DNA of 64,000 nucleotides from CAWGAJ01 sp963820545 (GTDB taxonomy: Bacteria > Planctomycetota > Planctomycetia > Pirellulales > Thermoguttaceae). The stretch covers positions 1,054,001 to 1,118,000 of the forward strand of contig CAWGAJ010000001.1 in the NCBI GenBank assembly GCA_963820545.1, given 5' to 3'. The notes below the pieces were generated by a model that saw only the letters and a program-made list of their open reading frames with translations, made no database searches and was not told where the DNA came from. Both the position numbers and the translations under genes were made by a program. Positions 52,131-62,167 of this stretch are shown here, one piece after another; the stretch's first letter is position 1; every line of letters starts with the position of its first letter.

Positions 52131-52981
52131 ATGAATCAAGCTGCTGCTTGTAGAACGTCGCCGCTGAGCCCCGCCGACTTGGAAACCGTGTTGGCGGCCT
52201 GGCAGGATGCCACGCTCCGCCTGGAGCAAACGCACAAGGCCTTGCGCGAGGAAGTTAAGCGGCTCACCGACGAGTTGGAAATTAAGAATCGCGAGTTGGC
52301 GCAAAAAACCGGCTGGCCGATCTGGGACAGATGGCCTCGCACATCGCCCATGAAGTGCGAAATAATCTGGTCCCAGTGACGTTATATCTTAGTTTGTTGC
52401 GGCGGCGGATTGCCGCTGATCGCGAAAGTCTGGAAATATTGGATAAAATCACCGCCGGATTCACCGCCTTGGACGTCACGGTCAACGACCTGTTGCACTT
52501 TACCGCCGAGCGCGACCCGCATTTACAAACCTTTCCTTTAAGGAAACTAATCGAAGACGTCTGCTTTTCGCTCGCCCCGCAATTTGAAGCCCAGGGCATC
52601 GAAGCTGTTCTGGACATACATTTTGCGCAAAGCATCACCGCCGATCGCGATATGTTGCGCCGCGCAGTGCTCAATCTGCTGCTGAACGCCGTGGACGCCA
52701 TGCCCGATGGCGGCGCGCTGGGGATCAGCGCCCGGGAGTACGGCGATTACCTGGAATTAAAGATTGCCGACAGCGGTCCCGGACTATCGGGCGAGGGGGA
52801 GCGTCGGGCTTTTGAGCCTTTTTTCACCACTAAAGCGGGCGGAACGGGCCTGGGATTGGCCATTGTTTATCGCATTGCCGAGGTGCACGGCGGCAGTGTG
52901 ACGGCAGCCAACAGTCCCCAGGGCGGCGCCATTTTCTCCTTGTATATTCCCCGTGCCAAGGTTTTGGAGACTGCCGCATGA
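52131..52981 (+). CDS. FlrB/FleS-like histidine kinase, one frameshift
   Basis: Adding one A to the run at 52303-52308 gives 283 residues. A coiled coil (residues 25-60) leads to the phospho-acceptor region MASHIAHEVRNNLVPVTLYL (His in HEVRN), then the ATP boxes NLLLNAVDAMPDG, ADSGPGL and GTGLGLAIVYRI. No membrane helices: a soluble kinase as in FlrB/FleS, which drive class III flagellar genes through a sigma54 activator. Its stop overlaps the start of that activator (ATGA at 52978). Confidence 0.82.
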
Positions 52982-54397
52982 AAAGCTCCGGATTAAACGA
53001 AAACCTTACCTCTCGGCAAAGCGGACGGGTAATGATCGTGGACGATCACCGCCAGGCCCGCGAGTCCATGGCCGACGTGTTGCGGGCCGCCGGCCACGAG
53101 GTGCTTTGTTGTTCCAGCGGGCCCGAGGCGCTCCAGGTCCTGGAGCAGGAGAACTTCGAGTGCATCGTCACCGATTTGAAAATGCCGGGCATGAACGGGG
53201 TGGAACTGATCATGCACATCGAACAGCGGCGCCTGTGCGCGCAGGTGGTGATGGTCACCGCGCATGCCTCGGTGGCGACCGCGGTCGAGGCCATGCGTCA
53301 CGGCGCGTTCGATTACATCGAGAAACCCTTCAACGTCGATCAACTGGAACGGCTCGTGGGCCAGGCGATCCGTCACGGCCGGCTGGTCAAAGAGGAGCCC
53401 CGGGATGGATCCCGGAAAAATTCTGGCGATCCGCCGGTAATGATCGGTTGCAGCGGACAAATGCAGATGCTCCGCGCGGATCGCGCAGGTTGCTCCCACG
53501 CCGGAAACGGTATTGATCACCGGCGAAAGCGGCACCGGCAAGGAATTGGTGGCGCGGGCAATTCACGCGGACAGCGAACAGCGCGACGCAGAACTAGTGA
53601 GCCTGAATTGCCCGGTGCTTTCGGCCCAATTGATGGAGAGCGAACTGTTCGGGCACGAGCGCGGTGCATTCACCGGCGCTGACAGCCAACGCATCGGGCG
53701 GTTCGAATCGGCCAACGGCGGAACAATCCTGCTCGATGAAATCAGTGAAATCGACCTCCGCCTGCAAGCCAAACTGCTGCGCGTGCTGCAGGAGAAGAAT
53801 TTCGAGCGCGTGGGTTCGAACCAAACCATCCGCGTAAACGTGCGCGTGCTGGCCACAACGAATCGGGATCTGCAAGGGGAGGTATCGCTGGGACGATTCC
53901 GCGAAGACCTTTATTTCCGGCTGGCGGTGGTGCCGCTCAGCGTGCCGCCGCTGCGCGAGCGCCGCGAAGATATCCCCGCACTGACGGATTATTTTTTCGC
54001 CCGCTGCGCCGCACGCTTGCAGCGCGAGCCGGGCACCTTGCAGGGGTCGGCCGCGGAGTTGTTATTGGAATATCACTGGCCCGGCAACGTGCGCGAATTG
54101 GAGAACATTGTTACCCGGGCAAGCATCCTCCATGCCGGCCGCCCCGTCGCCGCCGATGAATTGCGCCGCTGGCTGATCGCCGGCCCTGAAGGAACACAAA
54201 CTCAAGACCGAAACGTGCCCGTAGGCTTCAGTTTGCAGGAAATGGAACGCAAACTGATCGAAGCCACCCTGGAGCGTTTTGGCGGTCACCGGGCGAAGAC
54301 CGCCGAAGCACTGGGTATTGGACTGCGAACCCTCTCGGGCAAGTTGCGTCAGTATGGTTACGCCCCCCGAGAAAAATCCTTTTCCAAGGCAGGTTAG
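52978..54397 (+). CDS. FlrC/FleR-like sigma54-dependent response regulator, one frameshift
   Basis: Dropping one base near 53475-53479 gives 472 residues. The receiver has MIVDDHRQ, CIVTDLKMPGMNG (phospho-Asp) and YIEKPFN; the AAA+ domain has GESGTGKE, GAFTGA (in HERGAFTGADS), GGTILLDEI and PPLRERREDIPALT; a Fis-type HTH (GHRAKTAEALGIGLRTLSGKL) ends it. The complete GAFTGA motif shows that it can act on sigma54 holoenzyme. A matching sigma54 promoter lies 190 bp downstream, before flgB. It is coupled to the kinase gene. Confidence 0.88.
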
Positions 54398-54586
54398 CAT
54401 CCGGCAAAAAATGCCGATCCCCATGCGCAAAATTTGCCGTTTGCGGGCAGAGGAAATTATTCTACCGCCAATGGATTAATAAATTAATATATTGAATTTC
54501 CATCATAAAAAACAAGCGCCTTAGTAAGTTAGGCAATACACGTTAATTGACCGAAAGGCAATAACCTGTGAGTTGCCGTCGGATAC

Positions 54587-54600
54587 GGCACGCCGGTTGC
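54587..54600 (+). promoter_or_regulatory. Sigma54 promoter upstream of flgB
   Basis: GGCACG-CCGG-TTGC: the -24 GG and -12 GC are separated by exactly 10 bp and all conserved bases of GGCACGNNNNTTGC are present. The expected start point is near 54612, about 50 bases before flgB ATG 54661. It would drive flgB and the genes after it. Confidence 0.85.
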
Positions 54601-54660
54601 GTTAGTCAACTGGAATATATATGTGAGACGTTTGGATTGAATACGCCAAAGGCAAGTAAG

Positions 54661-55080
54661 ATGTTCGCAAACCTTTTCGACTCGACAACGATTCCCGTGC
54701 TCCAGGAAGTGGTGAATTTCAGCCAGGCCAGGCACACGGTGTTGGCCGCCAATATCGCCAACATGGACACGCCGGGTTACAAGGTATGCGACCTTTCGGT
54801 GGAGGATTTTCAATCGCGATTGCATCAGGCTATCGAGGAACGGCGGCAGGCGCCAAGTACGCAGGCGATTTCACCCGGCGAGGCCGGTTTTGTCAGTTCC
54901 ACGCCCTTGGCGGAGGTCGCCAAAAACTCAAAAACTATTCTGCATCACGATGAAAACAACGTGGGCATGGAACATCAAGTCAGCGAAATGGCCAAAAACC
55001 AGATGCAACACAACTTGGCGTTGGCGCTGTTGACCAAACAGTTCCATTTGCTGGAAACCGCGATCTCGGAAAGAGTATAA
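54661..55080 (+). CDS. flgB: Flagellar basal-body rod protein FlgB
   Basis: FlgB forms the proximal rod of the flagellum in the periplasm. 139 residues with the rod-family N terminus HTVLAANIANMDTPGYK and a C-terminal helix MAKNQMQHNLALALLTKQFHLL. ATG 54661 lies downstream of the sigma54 promoter; the frame is open further upstream, but that part precedes the predicted transcript start. flgC follows after about 100 bp. Confidence 0.93.
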   Translation: MFANLFDSTTIPVLQEVVNFSQARHTVLAANIANMDTPGYKVCDLSVEDFQSRLHQAIEERRQAPSTQAISPGEAGFVSSTPLAEVAKNSKTILHHDENNVGMEHQVSEMAKNQMQHNLALALLTKQFHLLETAISERV

Positions 55081-55187
55081 CCCAAAAAACCATGAGGATA
55101 AATAATTAGTTAATGTTTAGCCGCCAGGGGCAGTCTAGCGGCGCGAATCAGTTTTTAAGATAAACCTCCCAACCCCTGGTGACTGAC

Positions 55188-55607
55188 ATGCTTCCCGCAT
55201 TAGACATCAGCAGCAGCGCATTAGTTGCTCAACGAATACGAATGAATGCCATTTCCAGCAACCTGGCGAACATTTCGACCACGCATAACGAAGCCGGCGA
55301 AGCAGAACCTTACCAGCCGCGATTCGTGGTTTTTCAAGCCGATCCCAGCGTGGGCGCGAACGGCGCTCCGGGGGTCAAGGTCAGTTCAGTGGAGGTTGCC
55401 AAAACCGAGCCCCGGTATAAATACGAACCCGGCAATCCCGACGCCATCAAAGCAGGACCGCACAAAGACTATGTTGCATATCCGAGCATCAACATGATGG
55501 TTGAATTCACCGACGCCATGGAAGCCGCCCGGGCGTACGAAGCCAACCTGGGAGCAATGGAAATCACCAAAGACCTCGAGCAACAAACGTTGAAGATCAT
55601 CGCATAA
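55188..55607 (+). CDS. flgC: Flagellar basal-body rod protein FlgC
   Basis: Proximal rod protein, 139 residues from ATG 55188 (GTG 55179 is a possible start). The N terminus RIRMNAISSNLANISTTH and the C-terminal NMMVEFTDAMEAARAYEANL...TKDLEQQTLKIIA are diagnostic. It lies between flgB and fliE, the usual order. Confidence 0.95.
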   Translation: MLPALDISSSALVAQRIRMNAISSNLANISTTHNEAGEAEPYQPRFVVFQADPSVGANGAPGVKVSSVEVAKTEPRYKYEPGNPDAIKAGPHKDYVAYPSINMMVEFTDAMEAARAYEANLGAMEITKDLEQQTLKIIA

Positions 55608-55699
55608 AAAAACAAAACCATAAAGTCGCGACCGCCGGTCGCGAAGATACATCATTTAACCAAGATTCCAACTAACCAAGATTTCAACGTAAAGATGTC

Positions 55700-56002
55700 A
55701 TGATCAGTCCTATACAAAATATATCGACGCCGCTGGCGCCGCCCTCACTTGCCTCAGCCAACTCGGATGGAGTTCAGGAGAAAAGCTCGTTTAAGGACTA
55801 TCTGCTGGATTCGATCAGGCAGGTGAACGATATGCAGCAGCAGGCCGATGCGGCCGTGGAAAAAATGGTCACCGGCGGCGACATTACTCCCGCCGAAGTG
55901 CTTACCGCCGTGCAGAAGGCCGATCTCGCCTTCAAAATGATGCTCCAGGTGCGAAATAAGTTGCTCCAGGCATACGATGAGGTGCAAGCGATACGAGTAT
56001 AA
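55700..56002 (+). CDS. fliE: Flagellar hook-basal body complex protein FliE
   Basis: FliE joins the MS ring to the rod. 100 residues; the conserved block is SFKDYLLDSIRQVNDMQQQAD followed by VLTAVQKADLAFKMMLQVRNKLLQAYDEV, ending in the family-typical I-R-V. It lies before fliF. Confidence 0.95.
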   Translation: MISPIQNISTPLAPPSLASANSDGVQEKSSFKDYLLDSIRQVNDMQQQADAAVEKMVTGGDITPAEVLTAVQKADLAFKMMLQVRNKLLQAYDEVQAIRV

Positions 56003-56063
56003 AAGTGGGCAGTGGACAGGGTGATTTGATTAATGGTTTTTTATCAGGAAAAAGGATCCCAGG

Positions 56064-57716
56064 ATGGATTTTCTCAACAAGGCATACGCCCAGGTAGCTG
56101 ATCTGTTCCGCACGATGACGCCCGGCGCCCGGCTCACGGCCGGGTTGCTTTTGATCGTAGTGGTGGTCAGCGTGGGATATTTATTCACGCATGAGATTTC
56201 CGGTCCCAGCGCCGATTTGATGCACGGTCTGCCGATCTCGGCCAGTCAACTGCCGGCAATGGAGGCGGCTTTTGCCAAGGCGAACCTGAAGGGCTACGAG
56301 ATTCGGGGCACGCAGATTCGGGTGCTGCGCGGCCAGGAGGCCACCTACATGGCCGCTTTGGCCGAGGCCAAGGCCTTACCTTCCAATTTCGGCAGCGCAA
56401 TGCGCGAAGCGATTAATACAGGCAACGTTTTCGACAGCGCCAAGCAGCGGGAACAACGCATTAAAATCGCCACCCAGGACGAACTGGGCCTGATCATCAG
56501 TTCCATGAGCGGCATCGAACGGGCGTACGTGCTTTACGATATCGATTCCAAGCCGGGACTGAATAAGGATAAAATCATCACCGCCACGGCCATGGTAAAA
56601 CCCAACGGGTCCGAGCAGCTCGACGAAACCAAAGTTTCTTCGATCCGTCACCTGGTGGCGGGCGCCATTGCCGGACTGAGGCCCGAGAACGTCACTGTTT
56701 CCGACCTCAACGGCCGCACCTGGTACGGCGATCCGGAAAACGGCGGCGGCGCCGACGACGATCTATACGTGTCGCGGAAACGCATCTATGAACAAGATTT
56801 GAAGGCCAAGATCCTCAATGCCTTGTCTTTTATTCCTAACGTCACGGTCGAGCCGACGGTAACGTTGGACACGAAGAAAAAAAGCCGCACGCGCGAGGTG
56901 AAACACGACCCCAAGGCGGTGGCGGTGAAGGAGTCGGATCAGAGCACTTCGCGAACGCAGAACAGCGGCGGACCCGCGGGCCGCGTGGGTTTTGCGGCCC
57001 AGCAACCCAACACCGCCCAGTCGCTGGGAACCAACAATACAGGCGGTTCCCGCGAAGAGGAAGAACAGTCGAAGCGCGAAGTGGTCAGCCTGGCTTCAGG
57101 CCAGGAGATCGAAACCGAAACCGTCGGGCTGACGCCCAAATTAGCCAAGGTTTCGGTGGGCATTCCGATCAGCTACTTCAAAAAGGTGTGGCAAGAACGC
57201 AATCCGGCGGAAGAGGGAAAGGAACAGAAGGGACCCGACCAGGCCGCCCTGGAGCAAATCCGCACCGAGGAATCGAGCAAGATTCAGAAACACGTGGCAC
57301 AACTTTTGCCGCCGGCCGAAGGCGTGGCCGATCCCACGGAACTGGTCACCGTGACGACCTTCCAGGATATCCCCGGCAAGGAACTTCCCGCGCCAAAAGC
57401 CATGCAAACGATCTTGGCCTGGCTCAATGAGTATTGGAGCATGTTGGGGATGATCGGAGTAGCGCTAGTGAGTTTGATGATGTTGAGGTCACTGGTTCGC
57501 GCTGTTCCGGCTGTGGAGCAACCGCGCTCGATGCCGAGGGTCGTGGGCATGACGATGAGAGAAGAAGAGGCGGCCGAGACCGCTGCGACTCCCGCGGCTC
57601 AGCTCAGGCGTTTCGTAGCCGGACCGTCGCTGCGTGACGAACTTTCCAAAATGGTCAAAGAAGATCCCGATAATGCCGCCAATATCCTCCGCGGTTGGAT
57701 TGGCAGCGCAACTTGA
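56064..57716 (+). CDS. fliF: Flagellar MS-ring protein FliF
   Basis: FliF forms the inner-membrane MS ring that carries the export gate and rotor. 550 residues: membrane helix 1 at about 26-43 (GLLLIVVVVSVGYLF), two ring-building domains with MREAINTGNVFDSAKQREQR and MSGIERAYVLYDID, SIRHLVAGAIAGLRPENVTVSDLNGR, then a low-complexity periplasmic loop and membrane helix 2 (MLGMIGVALVSLMMLRSLV). The C-terminal tail ending in VKEDPDNAANILRGWIG is the FliG-binding part. fliG starts 17 bp later. Confidence 0.95.
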   Translation: MDFLNKAYAQVADLFRTMTPGARLTAGLLLIVVVVSVGYLFTHEISGPSADLMHGLPISASQLPAMEAAFAKANLKGYEIRGTQIRVLRGQEATYMAALAEAKALPSNFGSAMREAINTGNVFDSAKQREQRIKIATQDELGLIISSMSGIERAYVLYDIDSKPGLNKDKIITATAMVKPNGSEQLDETKVSSIRHLVAGAIAGLRPENVTVSDLNGRTWYGDPENGGGADDDLYVSRKRIYEQDLKAKILNALSFIPNVTVEPTVTLDTKKKSRTREVKHDPKAVAVKESDQSTSRTQNSGGPAGRVGFAAQQPNTAQSLGTNNTGGSREEEEQSKREVVSLASGQEIETETVGLTPKLAKVSVGIPISYFKKVWQERNPAEEGKEQKGPDQAALEQIRTEESSKIQKHVAQLLPPAEGVADPTELVTVTTFQDIPGKELPAPKAMQTILAWLNEYWSMLGMIGVALVSLMMLRSLVRAVPAVEQPRSMPRVVGMTMREEEAAETAATPAAQLRRFVAGPSLRDELSKMVKEDPDNAANILRGWIGSAT

Positions 57717-57733
57717 AAACGGAATCCTCCTAT

Positions 57734-58734
57734 ATGAACGCAACCACACAAAACTTGACAAATGCGGGCATCCGGAAGGCGGCCATTTTGGTGGCGTGCC
57801 TGGATCGCGCCGCCGCCGACGCGGTATTGGAACAGCTTGGTCCCGAGCAAGCGCAGCGCGTGCGGCAGGCGGTCGTGGTATTGGACGAGATACCCGACGA
57901 CGAGCAACAGTGCGTGATTGACGAGTTCTGCCAACACAAACCGCTGCTACCTGCCCGAGAACCCTGGGGCCTCGACCTCGAAAGTCCGGCGGCCCTGGCG
58001 ACCGCCAGGAAACAAGTTTCGTTTAAAGCGACAAAAACCGCCCCGGGCGCGGCAAAGGAGAAACCTTTTGTGCGCTGCGCGAAGCCGAAGGCGAGAAACT
58101 CGCGCGGCTTTTATCGGGCGAACGTCCGCAGACCATCGCGCTGGTGCTTTCACATCTTTCGGCGCACCAAGCCGGCACTGTGTTGGCGTGCCTGCCGGCG
58201 AATCTCCAGACGGAGGTGATCCGACGGCTGGTCGACTTGGAAGAGACCGATCCCGCCATCTTGCGCGAAGTGGAACAAGCCTTGGAGTCGCGCCTCTCAC
58301 AACAAGTGAGCATGCAACGGCGGCGCGTGGCCGGTTTAGAAGCGCTCAGCGGCATTTTGGAGGCGTCGGAGAGCGACGTGCGGCGGCAAATTCTCGACAA
58401 CCTGGCCGCGGGCGACCGGGCATTGGCGGGAAGAATCGTGCCGCCGCCGATGGAATTCGACGAGTTGGCCGACTTGGACGACTCCATCTTGGTCGAGGTC
58501 TTTCGCGCGGCGGAACCGCAGTGCATCTTGCCCGCGCTCCTGGGCGCCGTGCCGGAGATTAGCCAACGGGTGCTGCGTTTTCTCCCGCAAAGCCAGGCCG
58601 ATTTGCTTCGTCGCAAACTGCAACAGCCCGGTCCGATTCGGCTCAGCGACGTGGAGGCCGCCCGGCGACGAATCGCTGAAATCGCCACCAGAGTAACGTA
58701 TGCAGAAAGGAAAACTGTATTAGGAGCCGCGTGA
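57734..58734 (+). CDS. fliG: Flagellar motor switch protein FliG, one frameshift
   Basis: FliG is the rotor protein that meets the stator and sets rotation direction. Adding one T to the run 58066-58069 gives 333 residues, the normal length. N domain: IRKAAILVACLDRAAADAVL; middle domain: LLSGERPQTIALVLSHLSAHQAGTVL; C domain: MEFDELADLDDSILVEVFRAAEP with charged torque-generating residues. ATG 57734 is chosen; the frame is open back into fliF. The middle and C domains are otherwise intact. Confidence 0.9.
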
Positions 58735-58844
58735 AAAAGTATTCAGGGTTCAGGGTTCGGAATTGGAGAATAAGATCTCCATTAAATACTGAGCTCTGAC
58801 CTCTGATCCCTAACCCCTATCCCCTAAGGCCTGATCCCTAGCAG
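58735..58844. repeat. Degenerate TCAGGGTTCAGGG / CCTCTGATCCCTAACCCC spacer
   Basis: The fliG-fliH gap is filled with short TTCAGGG and CTGACCTCTGATCCC-type words that face each other, as seen in other gaps (10796-10906, 41440-41510). No ribosome site beyond a weak one before fliH. Confidence 0.55.
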
Positions 58845-59489
58845 ATGTCTACCATTATTCGAGCCTCTGATCGCCACGGTGCAACGCCGGGCGTGGCGTT
58901 TAATTTTGACGACATGACCGCGCAGGCCAATCAGTATTTGGCGAAGATTCGCACTGAAGCGGCGCGGATAGTGCTCAAGGCGCAGCAGGAGGCAGAGGCG
59001 ACCCGCAAGCGGGCCGAGAGCGAAGGACGTGAAGCGGCGCTACAGACAGTCGAAGAAATGGTGCGTAAACAACTGGGCACGGTGATCCCGGCGCTGAAGC
59101 AGGCGGTGCAAAACATTCACGATGCCCGCCACGCGTGGTTGACGCATTGGGAGTCTGGCGCGGTGCGTTTGGCGGCGGCGATTGCCCAGCGAATTATCCG
59201 CCGCCAGTTGCAGAAGCAGCCCGAAATCACCTTGACATTGGTGCGCGAAGCCTTGGAGTTGGCCGCCGGCAACGCGGACTTGCGCATTCTGCTCAATCCG
59301 CTTGATTTTCAGTCGCTGGGCAATCAGGTGCGCCTGGTGGTCGAGGAGTTATCGCCGTTGATGAAAGCCGAGCTGACGGCCGATCCCGATATTACTCCCG
59401 GCGGCTGCCGCGTGGAAACCCGTTTTGGCGTGATTGACCAGCAATTCGAGGCACAATTACAACGCATCGAAGAAGAACTGAAACAATAG
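58845..59489 (+). CDS. fliH: Flagellar assembly protein FliH
   Basis: FliH binds the export ATPase FliI and links it to the C ring. 214 residues: a long Ala/Arg/Glu coiled coil (IVLKAQQEAEATRKRAESEG) followed by the globular part LAAAIAQRIIRRQLQKQPEI, LRILLNPLDFQSLG and PGGCRVETRFGVIDQQFEAQL. It sits between fliG and fliI as usual. Confidence 0.9.
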   Translation: MSTIIRASDRHGATPGVAFNFDDMTAQANQYLAKIRTEAARIVLKAQQEAEATRKRAESEGREAALQTVEEMVRKQLGTVIPALKQAVQNIHDARHAWLTHWESGAVRLAAAIAQRIIRRQLQKQPEITLTLVREALELAAGNADLRILLNPLDFQSLGNQVRLVVEELSPLMKAELTADPDITPGGCRVETRFGVIDQQFEAQLQRIEEELKQ

Positions 59490-59666
59490 GCGTAAGGATG
59501 AAGGATGAGGGATGAAGGATGAATTAATACAGAGGACAGAGAGTAAGGCGGAACGTAGAACGCAGAATACTGAACCTAGAATGAATAACGCCGTTGGCTG
59601 AAAGTGGACTGCTGAAAGCTGATAACTGAAAACTTATAACTATCTAGTACCTGCTACATACTACCT
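59490..59666. repeat. Degenerate repeat spacer before fliI
   Basis: AAGGATGAGGGATGAAGGATG (59497-59521) and CTGAAAGTGGACTGCTGAAAGCTGATAACTGAAAACT (59600-59636) words fill the gap between fliH and fliI. This is the same type of low-complexity text as in other gaps of this window. Confidence 0.55.
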
Positions 59667-60998
59667 ATGCTGGACATCGAAGAACAACTCGAAGGCATAA
59701 TGCCGGTTTCCTTGACGGGCACGGTGGCGCGCACGGTGGGGATGACCGTGGCCGCGGCGGGCTTTCCCGCGCCGGTCGGCGCCTTGGCGGAAATTCAGCG
59801 GGAGACGGGCGATGCGTTGCTGGCGGAAGTAATCGGCTTCCGTGACGAGTTAACCTTGCTTTATCCCTTCAGCGAATCAACCGGCGTGCGTCACGGCAAT
59901 CGGGTTCGGCTGGCGCGGACCACGCGCTGGTTGCGTGTGGGGCCGGGGATGTTGGGCCGGGTGTTCGACGCCCAAGGAAAAGCCGTGGACGGCAAGCCGC
60001 AGCCGGTACTCGAGGATCGGACCTCGTTTTATCGACGTCCGCCGCATCCTTGCGACCGACCACGGATTTGCAAACCGCTTTCCAGCGGCGTGCGGGTAAT
60101 CGACGGTCTGGCAACTTGCGGCAAAGGGCAAAGACTGGGGATCTTCGCCGGTTCCGGTCTGGGCAAAAGCATACTATTGGGGATGATCGCCCGATACACC
60201 TCGGCCGACGTGAACGTGATCGCGTTGGTCGGCGAGCGCGGTCGGGAAGTGAACGAATTTATCGAGCGCGATCTGGGCCCCGCCGGTTTGGCCAATAGCG
60301 TGGTGATTGTAGCCACCAGCAATGAACCGCCGCTGATGCGGACCCAAGCGGCCGCCACGGCCACGGCCGTGGCGGAATATTTTCGCGATCAGGGAAAAGA
60401 CGTCTTGTTATTGATGGATTCGTTGACGCGTTTTGCCCTGGCCCAGCGCGAGATCGGCCTGGCGGCGGGCGAACCGCCCACGACGCGGGGATATCCGCCC
60501 TCGGTGTTCTCGGTCCTGCCCAAGCTGGTGGAGCGGGCCGGACGAAGTCCGCGCGGCAGCATCACCGCGTTTTACGCGGTGCTGGTCGAGGCCGACGATT
60601 TCAACGAACCGATCAGCGACGCGGTGCGCGGCTTGCTGGACGGGCACGTCTGGCTTTCGCGCCGCCTGGCCTCGAAAGGCCATTATCCGGCCGTGGACGT
60701 ACTGGAAAGCCTCAGCCGTTTGATGACCGAAGTGGTCGGCGAGGATCACCTCCAGGCGGCCATCGCCGTGCGCGAACTGCTGGCTGCATACCGCGAACAT
60801 GAGGATTTGATCTCTATCGGCGCTTATCGCCGCGGCAGCAACAAAATAGTGGATCTGGCCATTGAAATGCAGGACGACCTGAATCGCTATTTGCGGCAGG
60901 CCATTGGGCAGCCCTCGAATATCGATGACGCCAGAAAAGGATTAATGCAGTTATATCAACAAATTAACAACCGTTTAGGCGCGCAGCCGCAAAAATGA
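59667..60998 (+). CDS. fliI: Flagellum-specific ATPase FliI
   Basis: FliI powers type III export of flagellar parts. 443 residues with Walker A FAGSGLGKS (the usual form is GSGVGKS), VGERGREVNEFIE, LLLMDSLTRFALAQREIGLA (Walker B) and GEPPTTRGYPPSVFSVLPKL. It is distinguished from F1 ATPase beta by the RGYPPSVF block. The N-terminal segment matches FliI length. fliJ follows after 17 bp. Confidence 0.95.
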   Translation: MLDIEEQLEGIMPVSLTGTVARTVGMTVAAAGFPAPVGALAEIQRETGDALLAEVIGFRDELTLLYPFSESTGVRHGNRVRLARTTRWLRVGPGMLGRVFDAQGKAVDGKPQPVLEDRTSFYRRPPHPCDRPRICKPLSSGVRVIDGLATCGKGQRLGIFAGSGLGKSILLGMIARYTSADVNVIALVGERGREVNEFIERDLGPAGLANSVVIVATSNEPPLMRTQAAATATAVAEYFRDQGKDVLLLMDSLTRFALAQREIGLAAGEPPTTRGYPPSVFSVLPKLVERAGRSPRGSITAFYAVLVEADDFNEPISDAVRGLLDGHVWLSRRLASKGHYPAVDVLESLSRLMTEVVGEDHLQAAIAVRELLAAYREHEDLISIGAYRRGSNKIVDLAIEMQDDLNRYLRQAIGQPSNIDDARKGLMQLYQQINNRLGAQPQK

Positions 60999-61015
60999 GG
61001 ACTAATTAACCAGCC

Positions 61016-61471
61016 ATGGCGCGATTCAAGTTTCGTTTGGCGACGCTTTTGAAAATCCGCGAGGCCGCTCGCGACGAGCGCCGCACGGAACTGGCCCAGG
61101 CCTATCGGGCGGACGACGTGCTGCAAGGATATATGGAACAGGTCCAGAGCGAGTTACATTTACTGAAAGACCAGTGCCGTAAGGCCGTGGGGCCGGGCAT
61201 GGTGGACGTGGACCGCTTACTGGAAGCCCAGCGGTATGAAATCATCTTGAAAGTCCAGCAAAGTCACTTAAACGAACAACGCCAGCGTTTGGCCGCCGAG
61301 ATCGAGCGGCGGCGCGCGGCCTTATTGGCCGCCAACAGGGAGGTTCGCGTTTTGGAGAAGTTGCGCGAACACCAGGCCGAGCGGCATCAGCAGGAAGAAA
61401 ACCGCTTGGATATCAAACGTCTGGATGAGATCGCCCGGCTCCAGGCCGTGGCGGCGGAGGAATTCGAATGA
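61016..61471 (+). CDS. fliJ: Flagellar export protein FliJ
   Basis: FliJ is the coiled-coil stalk of the export ATPase. 151 residues, starting FKFRLATLLKIREAARDER, which is the family N terminus, then continuous coiled coil (LAAEIERRRAALLAANREV). Its stop overlaps the next start (ATGA at 61468). Confidence 0.88.
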   Translation: MARFKFRLATLLKIREAARDERRTELAQAYRADDVLQGYMEQVQSELHLLKDQCRKAVGPGMVDVDRLLEAQRYEIILKVQQSHLNEQRQRLAAEIERRRAALLAANREVRVLEKLREHQAERHQQEENRLDIKRLDEIARLQAVAAEEFE

Positions 61472-62162
61472 TCCGACGACTAATCAACGGCGCATGGACA
61501 ATATTCGTGTATGCATGCATGGCCACGCTCATTGCCCAGGTAATCATGCTGAGTTATTTGATTTCCACCTGGAAAATCGATAAGCAGCGATGGCTGCACG
61601 TCGTCGCCGCGGCCCAAGGGATTGAAACGGCGGCGGGCAAGGAGCCGCCGGCCCAAAAAGCGGAGGAGAAAACCGCCGAACAGCCATCTTTTGAGCAGAT
61701 CCTGGAAACCCGGGCAATGAAGTATCGCAACTTGGAAATCCGCGAGCAGGAACTGCGGAACACAGTCTCTCAACTTCAATACCAAGAGAGCAAATTGGTC
61801 GACGAGAAAAAACGATACCGGCAAGTGCACGACGATTTCGAGGCCCAACTGTCGGCGATGCGTCAAGGCTCGGCGACCGCCGGCAAGGATGAGGTGCGGC
61901 GCACGCTGGAAAGCATCAAGCCCAAGCAGGCCAAGGAATTGATCCTGGAAATGCTGGATAACAAGGAAATCGACGACGTGGTGACGCTGCTAACACCCAT
62001 GCCCGACACCAAGCGCACAAAATCATCGGCGAATTCAAGACGCCCGAGGAATTGGAAAAACTCAGCGAAGTGCTGCGCCGCATCCGCGAAGGCTCGCCAT
62101 CCGCTAAAGTATCGGAAAACACGCGTAAAGAATTGGGGCAAGCAAAACCTTCGCAGCTATAG
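61468..62162 (+). CDS. MotE-like flagellar protein, one frameshift
   Basis: Adding one base near 62016 gives 231 residues ending at TAG 62160-62162. One membrane helix (IFVYACMATLIAQVIMLSYL, residues 12-31), a coiled coil (FEQILETRAMKYRNLEIREQELRN) and a C-terminal block KPKQAKELILEMLDNKEIDDVVTLLTPMP that matches the MgtE-N-like domain of MotE/FliJ-neighbour proteins. MotE is a chaperone for stator protein MotC in rhizobia. Position after fliJ fits. Without the repair the read frame runs on to 62250 through fliK. Confidence 0.7.
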
Positions 62163-62167
62163 CAGGC

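Noticed and set aside
53690..53712. tRNA-like T-loop word GGTTCGAATCGG
   Set aside because: It lies inside the sigma54 activator gene in a conserved coding block and no cloverleaf can be drawn around it.
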